Shown: positions 1 through 8,876, numbered from the stretch's first letter. The stretch: DNA of 64,000 nt from Pelomonas sp. Root1217 (GCF_001425705.1 NZ_LMDC01000023.1:535079-599078), one strand, 5' to 3'. A program made the numbers and translations. The notes: generated from the letters alone by a model not told the origin.

Positions 1-85
1 CCGTCGCCTGGTAAGCGCCTTCCCTCATGCCATGTTGACCCTGGCCGATGCCCAACCCGGCTGCATCGCCACCCTGACCCTATGA
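1..85 (+). CDS. Sensor histidine kinase of the LytS/YehU type, C-terminal end only
   Basis: Only the last 27 codons are inside the window, read in the frame that starts at base 2 and ends in TGA at 83-85. The tail ends in ...GCIATLTL, which fits the final strand of a HATPase_c domain as found in LytS/YehU-type kinases. The stop overlaps the start of the LytTR response regulator (ATGA at 82-85), the usual arrangement of a kinase followed by its cognate regulator. The identification rests mainly on this context because so little protein is visible; the catalytic part lies outside the window. Confidence 0.6.
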   Translation, partial: RRLVSAFPHAMLTLADAQPGCIATLTL

Positions 86-840
86 ACCCCACCAACGCCC
101 TGATCGCCGACGATGAGGAAGCCCCGCGCGAGCAGCTGCGCGCGGCGCTGACCCGCCTCTGGCCTGAGCTGGACATCGTTGCCGCCAGCACCAATGGCGC
201 CGAGGCCTGGGACGACTGCCTGGCGCACGAGCCGGCCATCGCCTTTCTCGATATCCGCATGCCCGGCCTGACCGGCCTGGAGGTGGCGCGCCGCCTGTCG
301 GCGCTGGCCGCACCGCCGCTGATCGTCTTCGTGACGGCCTTCGACGACCAGGCCCTGGCGGCCTTCGATGCCGGCGCGGTGGACTATGTGCTCAAGCCCG
401 TGGACGACATGCGCCTGGCCCAGACCCTCGCCCGTCTGCGTGCCCGCATCGCCCAGCCGGCGCCCGACACGGCGGCCCTGCAGCGCCTGCTGGCTGGTCT
501 CGTGCCGCACAAGCCGGCACCGCGGCCCATCCAGGCCAGCGTCGGCCGCGAGGTGCAGCTGATACCGCCCGACGAGATCGTCTACTTCGAAGCCGATGCC
601 CGCTACACCCGCGTCGTCCACCAGGGCGGCGACGCGCTGATCCGCACGCCGCTGCGCGAGCTGCTGACCCAGCTCGACCCCGACCAGTTCTGGCAGATCC
701 ACCGCTCGGTGCTGGTCAACAGCCGCTGCATCGCGCGGGCCATCCGCGTGGACGAGGGCACCATGGTCGTGACCCTGCGCGGGCGCGACGAGAAGCTGCC
801 CGTGTCTCGGCAGTTCCAGGCCCTGTTCAAGGGCCAGTAA
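82..840 (+). CDS. LytTR-family response regulator (LytR/AlgR type)
   Basis: A 252-residue two-domain response regulator. Residues 5-120 form a receiver domain with acidic pocket D10-D11, phospho-acceptor D57 in the LDIRMPG segment and conserved K105 in the LKP segment. Residues about 150-250 form a LytTR DNA-binding domain (the IVYFEADARYT segment and the IHRSVLVN segment are typical). These regulators bind direct repeats upstream of target genes after phosphorylation by a LytS-type kinase; the kinase end precedes it with a 4-base overlap. Targets cannot be read from the window. The M14 peptidase follows after 36 bases and may be cotranscribed. Confidence 0.93.
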   Translation: MNPTNALIADDEEAPREQLRAALTRLWPELDIVAASTNGAEAWDDCLAHEPAIAFLDIRMPGLTGLEVARRLSALAAPPLIVFVTAFDDQALAAFDAGAVDYVLKPVDDMRLAQTLARLRARIAQPAPDTAALQRLLAGLVPHKPAPRPIQASVGREVQLIPPDEIVYFEADARYTRVVHQGGDALIRTPLRELLTQLDPDQFWQIHRSVLVNSRCIARAIRVDEGTMVVTLRGRDEKLPVSRQFQALFKGQ

Positions 841-876
841 GCGCTGTCGCCCGGGCAAACCCTGGGGGAACTGGTC

Positions 877-2667
877 ATGTCGAGTCAGACAATCCGCGCC
901 ACTCCAGATGCCCCTAGTTCTTGGGATCACCCCTCCCAGACCTCTGCCATGCCCCTGCCACTGCCCAACCCGCGCTTCGACCACTTCTACCGCTACGACG
1001 AGCTGACGGCCCTGCTGTTCGCCTACGCCGAAGCCCGCCCCAACCTGGTGTCGGTGCGCTCCATCGGCAAGAGCTACGAGGGCCGCGACATCTGGGTCAT
1101 CGTGGTCACCAACCTGGCCAGCGGCATGGACATCGACAAGCCGGCGATGTGGATCGACGGCAATATCCACGCCGCCGAACTGACCGCGTCGACGACCTGC
1201 CTGTACTACGTGCACCACCTGCTGAAGGAGCACGGCGGCACGTCGGCCGAGGCCCAGCAGATCAACCGCCTGCTGGACACGCGCACCCTCTACATCGTGC
1301 CGCGCCTGAACCCCGATGGTGCCGAGCTGGCCCTGGCCGACCGGCCGCGCCACATCCGCAGCTCGACGCGGCCCTATCCCTACACCGAGGAGGCCGTCGA
1401 CGGCCTGACCATCGAGGACGTCGATGGCGACGGCCGCATTCTGACCATGCGCGTGCCCGATCCGCATGGCGGCTACAAGAAGCACGCTGGCGACCCGCGG
1501 CTGATGGTGGCGCGCGAGCCCGGCGAGCAGGGCGGCGAGTACTACCGCCTCATCCCCGAGGGCTTCATCAAGAACCACGACGGGCTGACGGTCAAGGTCA
1601 ACGCCGATCGCGAAGGCCTGGACCTGAACCGCAACTTCCCCGGCGAGTGGCGCCAGGAGTTCCAACAGCTCGGTGCCGGCCCCTACCCGACCAGCGAGCC
1701 CGAAGTGCGGGCCATGGTGGACTTCATCACCCAGCATCCCAACATCGGCGCGGCCATCAGCTATCACACCCACAGCGGCGTCATCCTGCGCCCCTGCGGC
1801 ACCCGCAGCGACAACGACATGACGCCCGAGGACCTGTGGCTGTTCCAGAACTTCTCGGCCCTGGGCGAGAAGCACACCGGCTACCCCGCCGTCAGCATCT
1901 ACGAGGATTTCCGCTACCACCCCAAGGACGTCATCACCGGCACCCAGGACTGGGTCTACGAGCACCTGGGCGCGCTGTTCTGGGTCGTCGAGCTGTGGTC
2001 CCCGAGCAAGGAGGCCGGCCTCGAGGTCAAGAAGTTCATCGATTGGTACCGGCAGCATCCGGTCGAGGACGACGTCAAGCTGCTGAAGTGGAGCGACGAG
2101 CAGTGCGGCGGCAAGGCCCATGTCGAATGGACGCCCTTCCAGCATCCGCAGCTGGGTTCGGTGGAGATCGGCGGCTGGGACAAGATGAACTACTGGCGCA
2201 ACCCGCCGCCGGCCCTGCGCGAACGCGAGGCGGCGCGCTTCCCGGCCTGGATGACGCAGATAGCCATGAGCCTTCCCAAGCTGGAGCTGATCCGCACCGA
2301 GGTGCGGGCGCTGGGCCCCGACATGTGGCGGGTGCGCATGGCCGTGGCCAACGCCGGCTATCTGCCAGCCTATGTGACGCAGCGCGCCCTGGAGCGCAAG
2401 ACGGTGCGCGGCGTCATGTTCGAGATCCACCTGCCCAGCGGCGACCCGGCCATCAGCCTCGTCAACGGCAAGGAGCGCATGGAAGGCCCGCAGCTCGAAG
2501 GGCACGCGCCCAAGCAGAGCCAGCTCGCCTTCCTGTTCAACAAGCAACCGACCGGCGACCGTGCCGTGGCCGAATGGGTGGTGCGCGCACCGGTGGGCAC
2601 GCGCCTGGCGCTGTCGGCCAGCGCCGAGCGCGCTGGCATCATCCGCACGGAAGTCGTTCTGGACTGA
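877..2667 (+). CDS. M14-family zinc carboxypeptidase
   Basis: A 596-residue metallopeptidase. The zinc ligands are visible as H98 and E101 in the NIHAAELTA segment and H297 in the ISYHTHSG segment; the catalytic glutamate is E372 in VVELWSP, and the LNRNFPGEW segment supplies substrate-binding residues. The domain covers about residues 35-400; the remaining 190 residues are a beta-rich C-terminal extension. I chose the ATG at 877 because a GGGGGA ribosome site lies just upstream; the internal ATG at 949 has none. No signal peptide is evident, so a cytoplasmic location is likely. The substrate is unknown. Confidence 0.92.
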   Translation: MSSQTIRATPDAPSSWDHPSQTSAMPLPLPNPRFDHFYRYDELTALLFAYAEARPNLVSVRSIGKSYEGRDIWVIVVTNLASGMDIDKPAMWIDGNIHAAELTASTTCLYYVHHLLKEHGGTSAEAQQINRLLDTRTLYIVPRLNPDGAELALADRPRHIRSSTRPYPYTEEAVDGLTIEDVDGDGRILTMRVPDPHGGYKKHAGDPRLMVAREPGEQGGEYYRLIPEGFIKNHDGLTVKVNADREGLDLNRNFPGEWRQEFQQLGAGPYPTSEPEVRAMVDFITQHPNIGAAISYHTHSGVILRPCGTRSDNDMTPEDLWLFQNFSALGEKHTGYPAVSIYEDFRYHPKDVITGTQDWVYEHLGALFWVVELWSPSKEAGLEVKKFIDWYRQHPVEDDVKLLKWSDEQCGGKAHVEWTPFQHPQLGSVEIGGWDKMNYWRNPPPALREREAARFPAWMTQIAMSLPKLELIRTEVRALGPDMWRVRMAVANAGYLPAYVTQRALERKTVRGVMFEIHLPSGDPAISLVNGKERMEGPQLEGHAPKQSQLAFLFNKQPTGDRAVAEWVVRAPVGTRLALSASAERAGIIRTEVVLD

Positions 2668-2708
2668 CTCGCAATGAAGTTCGCAGAAAACTCCGCACAA
2701 GAAGTACA

Positions 2709-2741
2709 ATAGTGTTGTAATTCAATAGATTACGACACTAT
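2709..2741. promoter_or_regulatory. Inverted repeat upstream of the Fic gene (candidate operator)
   Basis: Left arm ATAGTGTTGTAAT (2709-2721) and right arm ATTACGACACTAT (2729-2741) match at 12 of 13 positions across a 7-base spacer. It lies in a locally AT-rich stretch, overlaps a TACAAT -10-like hexamer at 2705-2710 and ends 14 bases before the start codon. Its size and place suit a dimeric repressor. Because the Fic protein carries its own winged-helix domain, autoregulation is the simplest inference. Confidence 0.6.
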
Positions 2742-2755
2742 CGAAGTGCGCAGTT

Positions 2756-3967
2756 TTGGTCACAGAACTTTACGACTCTCCGCATCAGTTCGAACCCTTG
2801 CTGCCCCGCCAGGCGAAGCTGGAGCCCCTGCTTACCCAAGCGCACGACCTGAGTAGCGCCGCACTGGCGATGTCTGCGCAGCCCGCACCCAAGGAATTGC
2901 GTGCGTTGCTGCGGGCGATGAATTCTTACTACTCCAACCGCATCGAGGGCCAGCACACGCGGCCGTTGGAGCTGGAGCAGGCGCTCAAGCACGACTTCTC
3001 GGCCGACACCAAGCTGGCTGCCCGCCAGCGGCTGGCGTTGGCACACATCGAGGCCGAAGCGGCGCTGGAGCCGCATTTCATGGGCGACGTGGGCCTGTGC
3101 GCCCTCTACAAGCCGGCCTCGCTGGCCCAGCTGCACCGCGAGCTGTTTGCCCGGCTGCCGGCCAGCGATCTGCATACCGACGAAGGTGAGAACCTCCGTC
3201 CCGGCCAACTGCGCAGCCGCGAGGTTCAGGTGGGCCGGCACATCGCACCGGCCGCTGCCAGCCTACCGGCGCTGATCGAACGCTGGGGCTCCGTGTATGG
3301 CGGCGTACGCCGAGGCGAGGCCAGCTTGGTGGCATTGGCGGCGGCGCACCAGCGGCTGGGTTCGATCCACCCCTTCATCGACGGCAATGGCCGCGTCATG
3401 CGCCTGCATACCCACCTGGCGCTGGGTGCCCTGGGCTACACGCAAGGCCTGTGGTCCCCGCTGCGCGGCTTCGCACGCAGCGTGGATCGTTACTACGGCC
3501 TGATCGCCGCTGCCGACGAACCTCGGCGCGGCGATCTGGATGGCCGCGGCAATCTCAGCGAAGCCGCGCTCGTGGACTGGATTGCCTACGTGCTGGAGAC
3601 CTGCATCGACCAAGTGCGCTTCATGTCTGGCCTCTTGCAACTGCCGGCCATGGAAGGTCGCATCGCAGCCTGCCTGAATTTTGAGCAGACCTCGCTGAAA
3701 AGTGGCGCCCGCATTGAGGCGCTACGCCCGCTGCACTACCTCTTCCTGAGCGGCACTGCGCTGGAGCGTGGCGAATTCAAGCGCATGACCGGCTTGGGCG
3801 ACCGCACCGCCGTGAGCCTGCTCACAGCGCTGCTCAAGCGCGGCCTGCTGGCCAGCGACAGCCCGCAAGGCCGCGTGCGCTTCGGCCTGCCGCTGCATGC
3901 GCTGCGCTTTTACTTCCCGGCGCTGTGGCCCGAGGCCGAGGCGGACGTGGCCCAGGCAGGCGGTTAG
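2756..3967 (+). CDS. Fic-family protein AMPylase (class II) with C-terminal winged helix
   Basis: A 403-residue protein of the Fic_N-Fic-wHTH architecture. The catalytic motif is complete: H205-P-F-I-D-G-N-G-R213, expected to transfer AMP from ATP to a target protein. An N-terminal autoinhibitory motif of the S-x-x-x-E-G type is visible at S60-E64-G65, which makes it a class II enzyme kept inactive by its own helix. Residues about 320-385 look like a winged helix. The start is a TTG at 2756, because the next in-frame ATG would remove part of Fic_N; no strong ribosome site is seen. The stop overlaps the stop of the convergent LacI gene. No partner antitoxin gene is adjacent. Its target is unknown. 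Confidence 0.9.
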   Translation: MVTELYDSPHQFEPLLPRQAKLEPLLTQAHDLSSAALAMSAQPAPKELRALLRAMNSYYSNRIEGQHTRPLELEQALKHDFSADTKLAARQRLALAHIEAEAALEPHFMGDVGLCALYKPASLAQLHRELFARLPASDLHTDEGENLRPGQLRSREVQVGRHIAPAAASLPALIERWGSVYGGVRRGEASLVALAAAHQRLGSIHPFIDGNGRVMRLHTHLALGALGYTQGLWSPLRGFARSVDRYYGLIAAADEPRRGDLDGRGNLSEAALVDWIAYVLETCIDQVRFMSGLLQLPAMEGRIAACLNFEQTSLKSGARIEALRPLHYLFLSGTALERGEFKRMTGLGDRTAVSLLTALLKRGLLASDSPQGRVRFGLPLHALRFYFPALWPEAEADVAQAGG

Positions 3968-4959
3968 GTCGCTCTAACGACCAGTTCGGTCGGCATGATC
4001 TCGCTGGCCGCGTCCTGGCCGCCGATCAGGTCCAGCACCTTGCGCGCCAGCAGCACGCCGCCGTGATGCCAGTCCTGGCGCACGCTGGTCAGCGGCGGCG
4101 CAAAGCTCTGGGCGGCGGGCGAGTCGTCATAGCCGATCACCGAGACCGCGTCAGGCACCGCCAGCCCGGCGTCGGTGAAGGCGCGCACCGCACCCATGGC
4201 GAGCAGGTCGCTGGCGGCAAACAGGCCGTCGGGCGCCTTGCCGCCTCGACCGAGGTTGGCGAGATGCGCCTGAACGGCCGTGAAGCCGGCGCCAAAGGTG
4301 AAGGCGGCCGGTGTCAATGTCTGGGTCTTGAGCCCGGCCTTCTTCAGCGTCTTGGCAAAACCCTGTTGGCGGTCGCGGATCTCGGCATGGCGCACATCGC
4401 CGAGGAAGAGCAGCTCGCGCCGCTGCAGCGTGATGAGTCGCTCGGCCGCACATGCGCCGCCATGGGCGTTGTCGCCACCGACGACGACCGAGTCACCACG
4501 GCCATGCTCGGCCCCCCAGACCACCATCGGCAGGCCCATCGCCGCGGCCGACTTCACCGCCGAGCCGTTGGCGCCCTGGCCGAGCAGGATGAGGCCATCG
4601 GCCGATGCCGCCATGCCCTGGCCGGGGCTTTGCAGCGCCGACAGCAGCACGCTGTAGCCGCGCGAGGTCAGCTCCTGCGTGATGCCGCCAAGCAGCTGCA
4701 GCGGGTAGGCATCGGTCATGGGCCGGTCGGTGTCGGGCTGCATCTCCAGCATGACGGCCACCATGTGGCTGCGGCGCAGCCGCAGGTTGCGGGCATGGTG
4801 GTTGAAGCGGTAGCCGGCGGCCTCGGCCAGCGTCTTGATGCGCTCGCGCGTGGCCGGCGTGACCGAGGGGCTGTCGCGCAGCGCGCGCGAGACGGTGATG
4901 GTCGACACGCCGGCCAGGGCGGCGATCTGCTCCATCGTGACCGGCTTGGACTCCGTCAT
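3964..4959 (-). CDS. LacI-family transcriptional regulator
   Basis: A 331-residue regulator with an N-terminal helix-turn-helix and hinge (residues 7-60, recognition segment AGVSTITVSRALR) and a periplasmic-binding-protein-like effector domain (about 65-331) ending in the usual PTELVVR segment. The start at 4959 is chosen because ATGA overlaps the stop of rlmJ upstream, so the two are probably cotranscribed; a longer reading adds an unlikely Arg-rich leader. It is the only LacI-type gene in the window, while two LacI-like operator regions occur far away (near 19990 and 43129-43185). Whether it acts on either is unknown. Such proteins usually sense sugars or sugar phosphates. Confidence 0.93.
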   Translation of the reverse strand: MTESKPVTMEQIAALAGVSTITVSRALRDSPSVTPATRERIKTLAEAAGYRFNHHARNLRLRRSHMVAVMLEMQPDTDRPMTDAYPLQLLGGITQELTSRGYSVLLSALQSPGQGMAASADGLILLGQGANGSAVKSAAAMGLPMVVWGAEHGRGDSVVVGGDNAHGGACAAERLITLQRRELLFLGDVRHAEIRDRQQGFAKTLKKAGLKTQTLTPAAFTFGAGFTAVQAHLANLGRGGKAPDGLFAASDLLAMGAVRAFTDAGLAVPDAVSVIGYDDSPAAQSFAPPLTSVRQDWHHGGVLLARKVLDLIGGQDAASEIMPTELVVRAT

Positions 4960-5822
4960 GCCACTTTTTGTTCCAACACGTAGTTCGCGCCGTCGTACTG
5001 GCCCAGGCGCTCGACCAGCACGGGCAGGCATTCAGCCAGCTCGTCATGCAATGTGAACGGCGGGTTGGCGATGAACATGCCGCTGCCCAGCATGCCCAGG
5101 CCCTTGCCGTCCGGGCGGTCGGCGGGTGCGGCCACGGTCAGGCGGACATGCAGCCAGCCCTTCTTGGCGGCGGCGTCGGCGCTGGCCTTCAGGCGCTGCG
5201 CGAGCTGGGTGGATTCGAGCAGCTGCAGCTGCGGGTACCAGATCATGACGACGGTGTCGGCCGCCCGCTCCAGCGCCTCGCGCAGCGCCGCCAGCACCTT
5301 GCCGTAGTCGGTCTTGATCTCGTAGGACGGGTCCATCAGCAGGGCAGCGCGGCGCGTCGGCGAGGGCAGCTCGGCCTTGATGGCGGCAAAGCCGTCGGTG
5401 TCGCGCACCTGGGTCTGCGGGCGCGACTCGAGGTAGCTGGCCAGGATGCGGTGGTCGGTCGAGTGCAGCTCGTAGACGCGCAGCCGGTCTGTCTCGCGCA
5501 GCAGCATGTTGGCAATGGCCGGCGAGCCGGGGTATTGGCGCAGCTGGCCGTCTGGGTTGAAGGCGCGCACCAGGTCCAGGTAGTCGGCCAGCGGCGCGGG
5601 CAGGTCCTTGCGGTCGTACAGCCGCGCCACGCCTTCGGCGTACTCGCCCTTCTTCTGCGCATAGCGGCCCTCGACCGAGTAGCCGCCTGCGCCGGCATGG
5701 GTGTCGATCAGGGTGTAGGGCTTGTCCTTTTCACCCATGTAGCGCAGCACGCGGGTCAGCACCAGGTGCTTGAGGACGTCGGCATGGTTGCCGGCATGGA
5801 AGGCGTGGCGGTAGGCGAGCAT
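4956..5822 (-). CDS. rlmJ: 23S rRNA (adenine2030-N6)-methyltransferase RlmJ
   Basis: A 288-residue protein (E. coli RlmJ has 280) that uses S-adenosylmethionine to methylate A2030 of 23S rRNA. Family hallmarks are the N-terminal MLAYRHAFHAGNHADVLKH, a SAM-binding IDTHAGAGGY segment and the active-site region LLMDPSYEIKTDY. E. coli has DPPY at that place; here the second proline is serine. The gene is followed directly by the LacI regulator (ATGA overlap). The start at 5822 gives the conserved family N-terminus; the frame stays open upstream without homology. Confidence 0.95.
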   Translation of the reverse strand: MLAYRHAFHAGNHADVLKHLVLTRVLRYMGEKDKPYTLIDTHAGAGGYSVEGRYAQKKGEYAEGVARLYDRKDLPAPLADYLDLVRAFNPDGQLRQYPGSPAIANMLLRETDRLRVYELHSTDHRILASYLESRPQTQVRDTDGFAAIKAELPSPTRRAALLMDPSYEIKTDYGKVLAALREALERAADTVVMIWYPQLQLLESTQLAQRLKASADAAAKKGWLHVRLTVAAPADRPDGKGLGMLGSGMFIANPPFTLHDELAECLPVLVERLGQYDGANYVLEQKVA

Positions 5823-5924
5823 GGCTCGATTGTCGCTAACACAGGCCGGATCAACCCCGCTGAACCGGGGAAAGCGTGTCGCGACTAGCCTTGCAGCCAT
5901 CCTCCTTCGCCCCATATCGGCCCC

Positions 5925-7007
5925 ATGAGCACTCTTTTCGACCCCATCCGCTTCGGCGACATCCAGCTGGCCAACCGCGTCGTCATGGCACCGCTGACGC
6001 GCAACCGTGCCACGCGCCAGACCCCGCACGACCTGCATGTCCAGTACTACCGCCAGCGCGCCGGCGCCGGCCTGCTGATCACCGAGGCGACCCAGATCCG
6101 CCCCGATGGCCAGGGCTATTTCGACACGCCGGGCATCCACACGCCCGAGCAGATCGCCGCCTGGAAGCAGGTGACGGACGCTGTGCATGCCGAAGGCGGC
6201 AAGATCGTCGTGCAGCTCTGGCATGTGGGCCGCATCTCGCTGAAGAGCCTGCAGCCGGGCGGCCAGCAGCCGGTGTCGTCCACCAATCGCGCCGCCAAGA
6301 CCAAGACCTATGCGGCCTATGGCGAACTGGTGCCCACCGACGAGCCGCGGGCGCTGGCCACGCATGAGATCCCGCAGCTGATCGCCGACTATGTGCAGGC
6401 CGCCAAGAACGCCATCGCCGCCGGCTTTGACGGCGTCGAGGTCCACGGCGCCAACGGCTATCTGCTCGACCAGTTCCTGCGTGACAGCGCCAACGACCGC
6501 AATGACGAGTACGGCGGCTCCATCGAGAACCGCGCCCGCCTGCTGATCGAGGTCATGACGGCGGTGGCCGGCACCATCGGCGCCGGCCGCACGGCGCTGC
6601 GCCTGAGCCCGGTCACGCCGAGCAACGACATCGGCCAGGACAGCAACCCGCAGGCCCTTTTCAACCATGTCGCGGAGCAGTTGGCGCCGCTGAAGCTGGC
6701 CTTCCTGGAGGTCGTCGAAGGCGCCACCGGCGGCGCGCGGGACATCGCGCCGTTCGACTACGCCGAGTTGCGCCGCCGCTTCAACGGCCCCTACGTCGCC
6801 AACAACGGCTATGACCGCCGCATGGCGCTGGACGCCGTCGCCAGCGGCAAGGCGGACGCAGTGGCGATCGGCCGGCCCTTCATCGCCAACCCCGACCTCG
6901 TCGAGCGCATCCGCGACGACCTGCCCTGGGCCGCACCGCAGAAGGAGACGTTCTATGGCGGCGGTGCCGAGGGCTACACGGACTATCCGGCGCTCAAGCG
7001 CGCCTGA
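5925..7007 (+). CDS. Alkene reductase, Old Yellow Enzyme family (NemA-like)
   Basis: A 360-residue FMN-dependent TIM-barrel ene-reductase that uses NAD(P)H to reduce activated C=C bonds and often nitro compounds. The start segment LFDPIRFGDIQLANRVVMAPLT is family-typical. The substrate-binding pair is H174 and N177 in VHGANGYL, followed by Y179, and the FMN phosphate site near GRPFIANPDL is present. It is transcribed divergently from rlmJ with about 100 bases between. Natural substrates are rarely known for this family, so the precise role is not assigned. Confidence 0.93.
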   Translation: MSTLFDPIRFGDIQLANRVVMAPLTRNRATRQTPHDLHVQYYRQRAGAGLLITEATQIRPDGQGYFDTPGIHTPEQIAAWKQVTDAVHAEGGKIVVQLWHVGRISLKSLQPGGQQPVSSTNRAAKTKTYAAYGELVPTDEPRALATHEIPQLIADYVQAAKNAIAAGFDGVEVHGANGYLLDQFLRDSANDRNDEYGGSIENRARLLIEVMTAVAGTIGAGRTALRLSPVTPSNDIGQDSNPQALFNHVAEQLAPLKLAFLEVVEGATGGARDIAPFDYAELRRRFNGPYVANNGYDRRMALDAVASGKADAVAIGRPFIANPDLVERIRDDLPWAAPQKETFYGGGAEGYTDYPALKRA

Positions 7008-7012
7008 CCGAT

Positions 7013-7033
7013 ACGCCGCCGGCGTGGCGGCGT
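7013..7033. terminator. GC-rich hairpin between convergent genes
   Basis: An 8-bp perfect stem (ACGCCGCC / GGCGGCGT) with a 5-base loop lies just after the stop of the ene-reductase and before the end of the convergent beta-helix gene. There is no T run, so termination efficiency is uncertain. Confidence 0.4.
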
Positions 7034-7085
7034 TCGGGTGCTGAACCACAACGGCGCCAATGACCTGACGGTCGCGTCAATGCTT

Positions 7086-8216
7086 TCAGGCCTGCAAAGC
7101 GCCGGGGTGGCGCGCCGGCCCGCTCAGGGCCTGGCTGGTGTGAGGATGGCGGTACTCGCGTGAGGGCATGAGCTTCACGCCGTCGCCCTCGCCCGCATCG
7201 ACCGCCTTGCCACGCAGTGACGAATCGGGCTTGAGCCGGTAGTCGTCGCGCGCCGCGCGCACAAACTCGTCCCAGTCGGCGTGGAAGTTGGCGCGCCGCG
7301 TCCAATGCCCCTCGGCCGCGAGCTGGGGGCCGCCGACAAGCAGGTTGTTGGCTAGCACGACCTCGGCCTGCGGCGGCGTCACGCGCAACCAGATGCCACC
7401 GCTGGGCAGTTGGTCCACCAGCGTGTTGTTGACGAGGTAGAGGGCCTGCTTCTGCCATTTCGCGCCCTCGACGCCGAAGGAGATGACGTGAGGGTTCTCG
7501 GTTGTCGAGCTCTGCATGATGAGGTTGCCCATGACGACGGCAATGCCGCCGTTGGGGAACTCCAGCTCGTAGCTCGCGCGGCCGCCGATCTCGTCGGACA
7601 GGCGGTTGTAGAGGATGTGGTTGAGGCCCGCGCGGCTCTTCAGCAGATGGCCGTGCAGGCCGTGGTGGAAGTAGCTGCCGCTGACGGCCAGGCGCTTGAT
7701 GGCGCCGACGTAGAGGTTGTGCGTCTTGCCCTCGCGCGGCAGGATGGGGCCGAAGTCGCAGTCGACGATGTCGAGCTCGATGGCTTCATCATTGGCGGTC
7801 AGCACGCCGTTCTCGTTGTCGCTGAAGGTGCAGTCCACCAGCGTCAGCGAGCCGGCCTCGACGCGGATGCCGGCGCCGTTGCGATCGGGCACCGCGGCGC
7901 CGGTGAAATCGAAGCCTTCGATGCGCTGGCGCCGGCCGGTCGTCACGAACAGGCCCTTGGCCTGCGCGTGCGCGCCGGCCGCGACCAGCTTCACGCGGCC
8001 GCCGACGGCACGCAGCGTCAGCCCGTGCTGGGGCCAAGTGGCGACATCGGCCACGTACTCGCCCGCATCGACCTCGACGAGCATGCCGTCACGCGCTTGG
8101 CGGGCCGCGGCGGCCAGCGACTTGATGGCGCGCCTGGGCCCCACCTGCAGCACCGGGCCGGCATGGGCGGCAACGGACGCCAACCCTGCCACGGCCAACA
8201 GCAGCCTGCGCCGCAT
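7086..8216 (-). CDS. Secreted right-handed parallel beta-helix protein
   Basis: A 376-residue protein with a Sec signal peptide (MRRRLLLAVAGLASVAAHA, cleavage near residue 19). The body shows repeating beta-helix coils with regularly spaced Asn/Asp and Gly turns (for example LTLVDCTFSDNENGVL and LYLVNNTLVDQL), as in the periplasmic copper-binding/pectate-lyase-like fold. No catalytic motif is recognisable. The start codon overlaps the stop of the MOSC gene by one base (TAATG), so they are probably cotranscribed. Function is unknown; polysaccharide binding or cleavage is typical of the fold. Confidence 0.8.
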   Translation of the reverse strand: MRRRLLLAVAGLASVAAHAGPVLQVGPRRAIKSLAAAARQARDGMLVEVDAGEYVADVATWPQHGLTLRAVGGRVKLVAAGAHAQAKGLFVTTGRRQRIEGFDFTGAAVPDRNGAGIRVEAGSLTLVDCTFSDNENGVLTANDEAIELDIVDCDFGPILPREGKTHNLYVGAIKRLAVSGSYFHHGLHGHLLKSRAGLNHILYNRLSDEIGGRASYELEFPNGGIAVVMGNLIMQSSTTENPHVISFGVEGAKWQKQALYLVNNTLVDQLPSGGIWLRVTPPQAEVVLANNLLVGGPQLAAEGHWTRRANFHADWDEFVRAARDDYRLKPDSSLRGKAVDAGEGDGVKLMPSREYRHPHTSQALSGPARHPGALQA

Positions 8217-8782
8217 TAGCCCTTCTTCTTCATTTTTGCCTTGAAGAGTTCGACGATGCCGACCTCGCGTGGCCCTGCGATCAGCTCGAAGCTCTCGCCG
8301 GCCGCGATCGATCCCTCGCGCTTCACGGCAAGGTAGAAGCCGCAGTAGCCGCTTTGCGCCATCAGCTTGGCGGCCTGGTTGAAGCCCATGTGGGCGTTGA
8401 ACTTGAAGCAGGGGTAGCGCGGCTCGGAGACGACGAGCTCGCAGTCGGGGAAGCGCAGCACATCGCCGATCCAGACCTTGCTTTCCAGCAGGCCCGTCAA
8501 CGTCAGGTTCTCGCCGCAATCCCCCGGCTGCAGTGCGCCGTCCACCTTGGCTTGGCCGCGCACCGTCTGCCAGAACGCGTAGTGCTCCTGGGGGTAGGCA
8601 TAGACGGCCTTGCTCAGGCCACCATGCACGCTGAGGTCGGCCTGCTCGTCACCATCCAGGGCCAGAGGCCGGACATCGACGCGCCCTTCGCGGCGGCGTT
8701 TGCGAATGCCCGAATCCAATGCCTGGCCCGAGGTCGCAACAAAGTGTTCGACGCGGGCGGTGTTCACGCTGACGACTTGCAT
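8216..8782 (-). CDS. MOSC-domain protein (YiiM-like)
   Basis: About 188 residues forming a single MOSC domain, the fold that carries persulfide sulfur in molybdenum-cofactor sulfurases and in YiiM. The VHGGLSKAVYAYP segment, GDCGENLTLTGL with the candidate sulfur-carrying cysteine, and SEPRYPCFKFN are all typical of the YiiM branch, which is linked to reduction of N-hydroxylated compounds. I placed the start at the ATG whose product begins MQVVSVN; in-frame ATGs at 8791 and 8812 are alternatives and no ribosome site decides. The C-terminus is lysine-rich. Confidence 0.85.
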   Translation of the reverse strand: MQVVSVNTARVEHFVATSGQALDSGIRKRRREGRVDVRPLALDGDEQADLSVHGGLSKAVYAYPQEHYAFWQTVRGQAKVDGALQPGDCGENLTLTGLLESKVWIGDVLRFPDCELVVSEPRYPCFKFNAHMGFNQAAKLMAQSGYCGFYLAVKREGSIAAGESFELIAGPREVGIVELFKAKMKKKG

Positions 8783-8876
8783 GGCGGCCATTGTCCAGGA
8801 GGCTTTCGGCATGTCGGCCTACAAGGGCGCGCCGACCGTGCGTCTAGGCTTCGGCCAAAACTTTTAGGGAGAGCCT

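Noticed and set aside
25-2709. A very long minus-strand open frame (894 codons) opposite the response regulator and peptidase
   Set aside because: It is the complement of two well-supported plus-strand genes, is full of His/Arg/Gln/Gly runs typical of shadow frames in GC-rich DNA, and has no family features.
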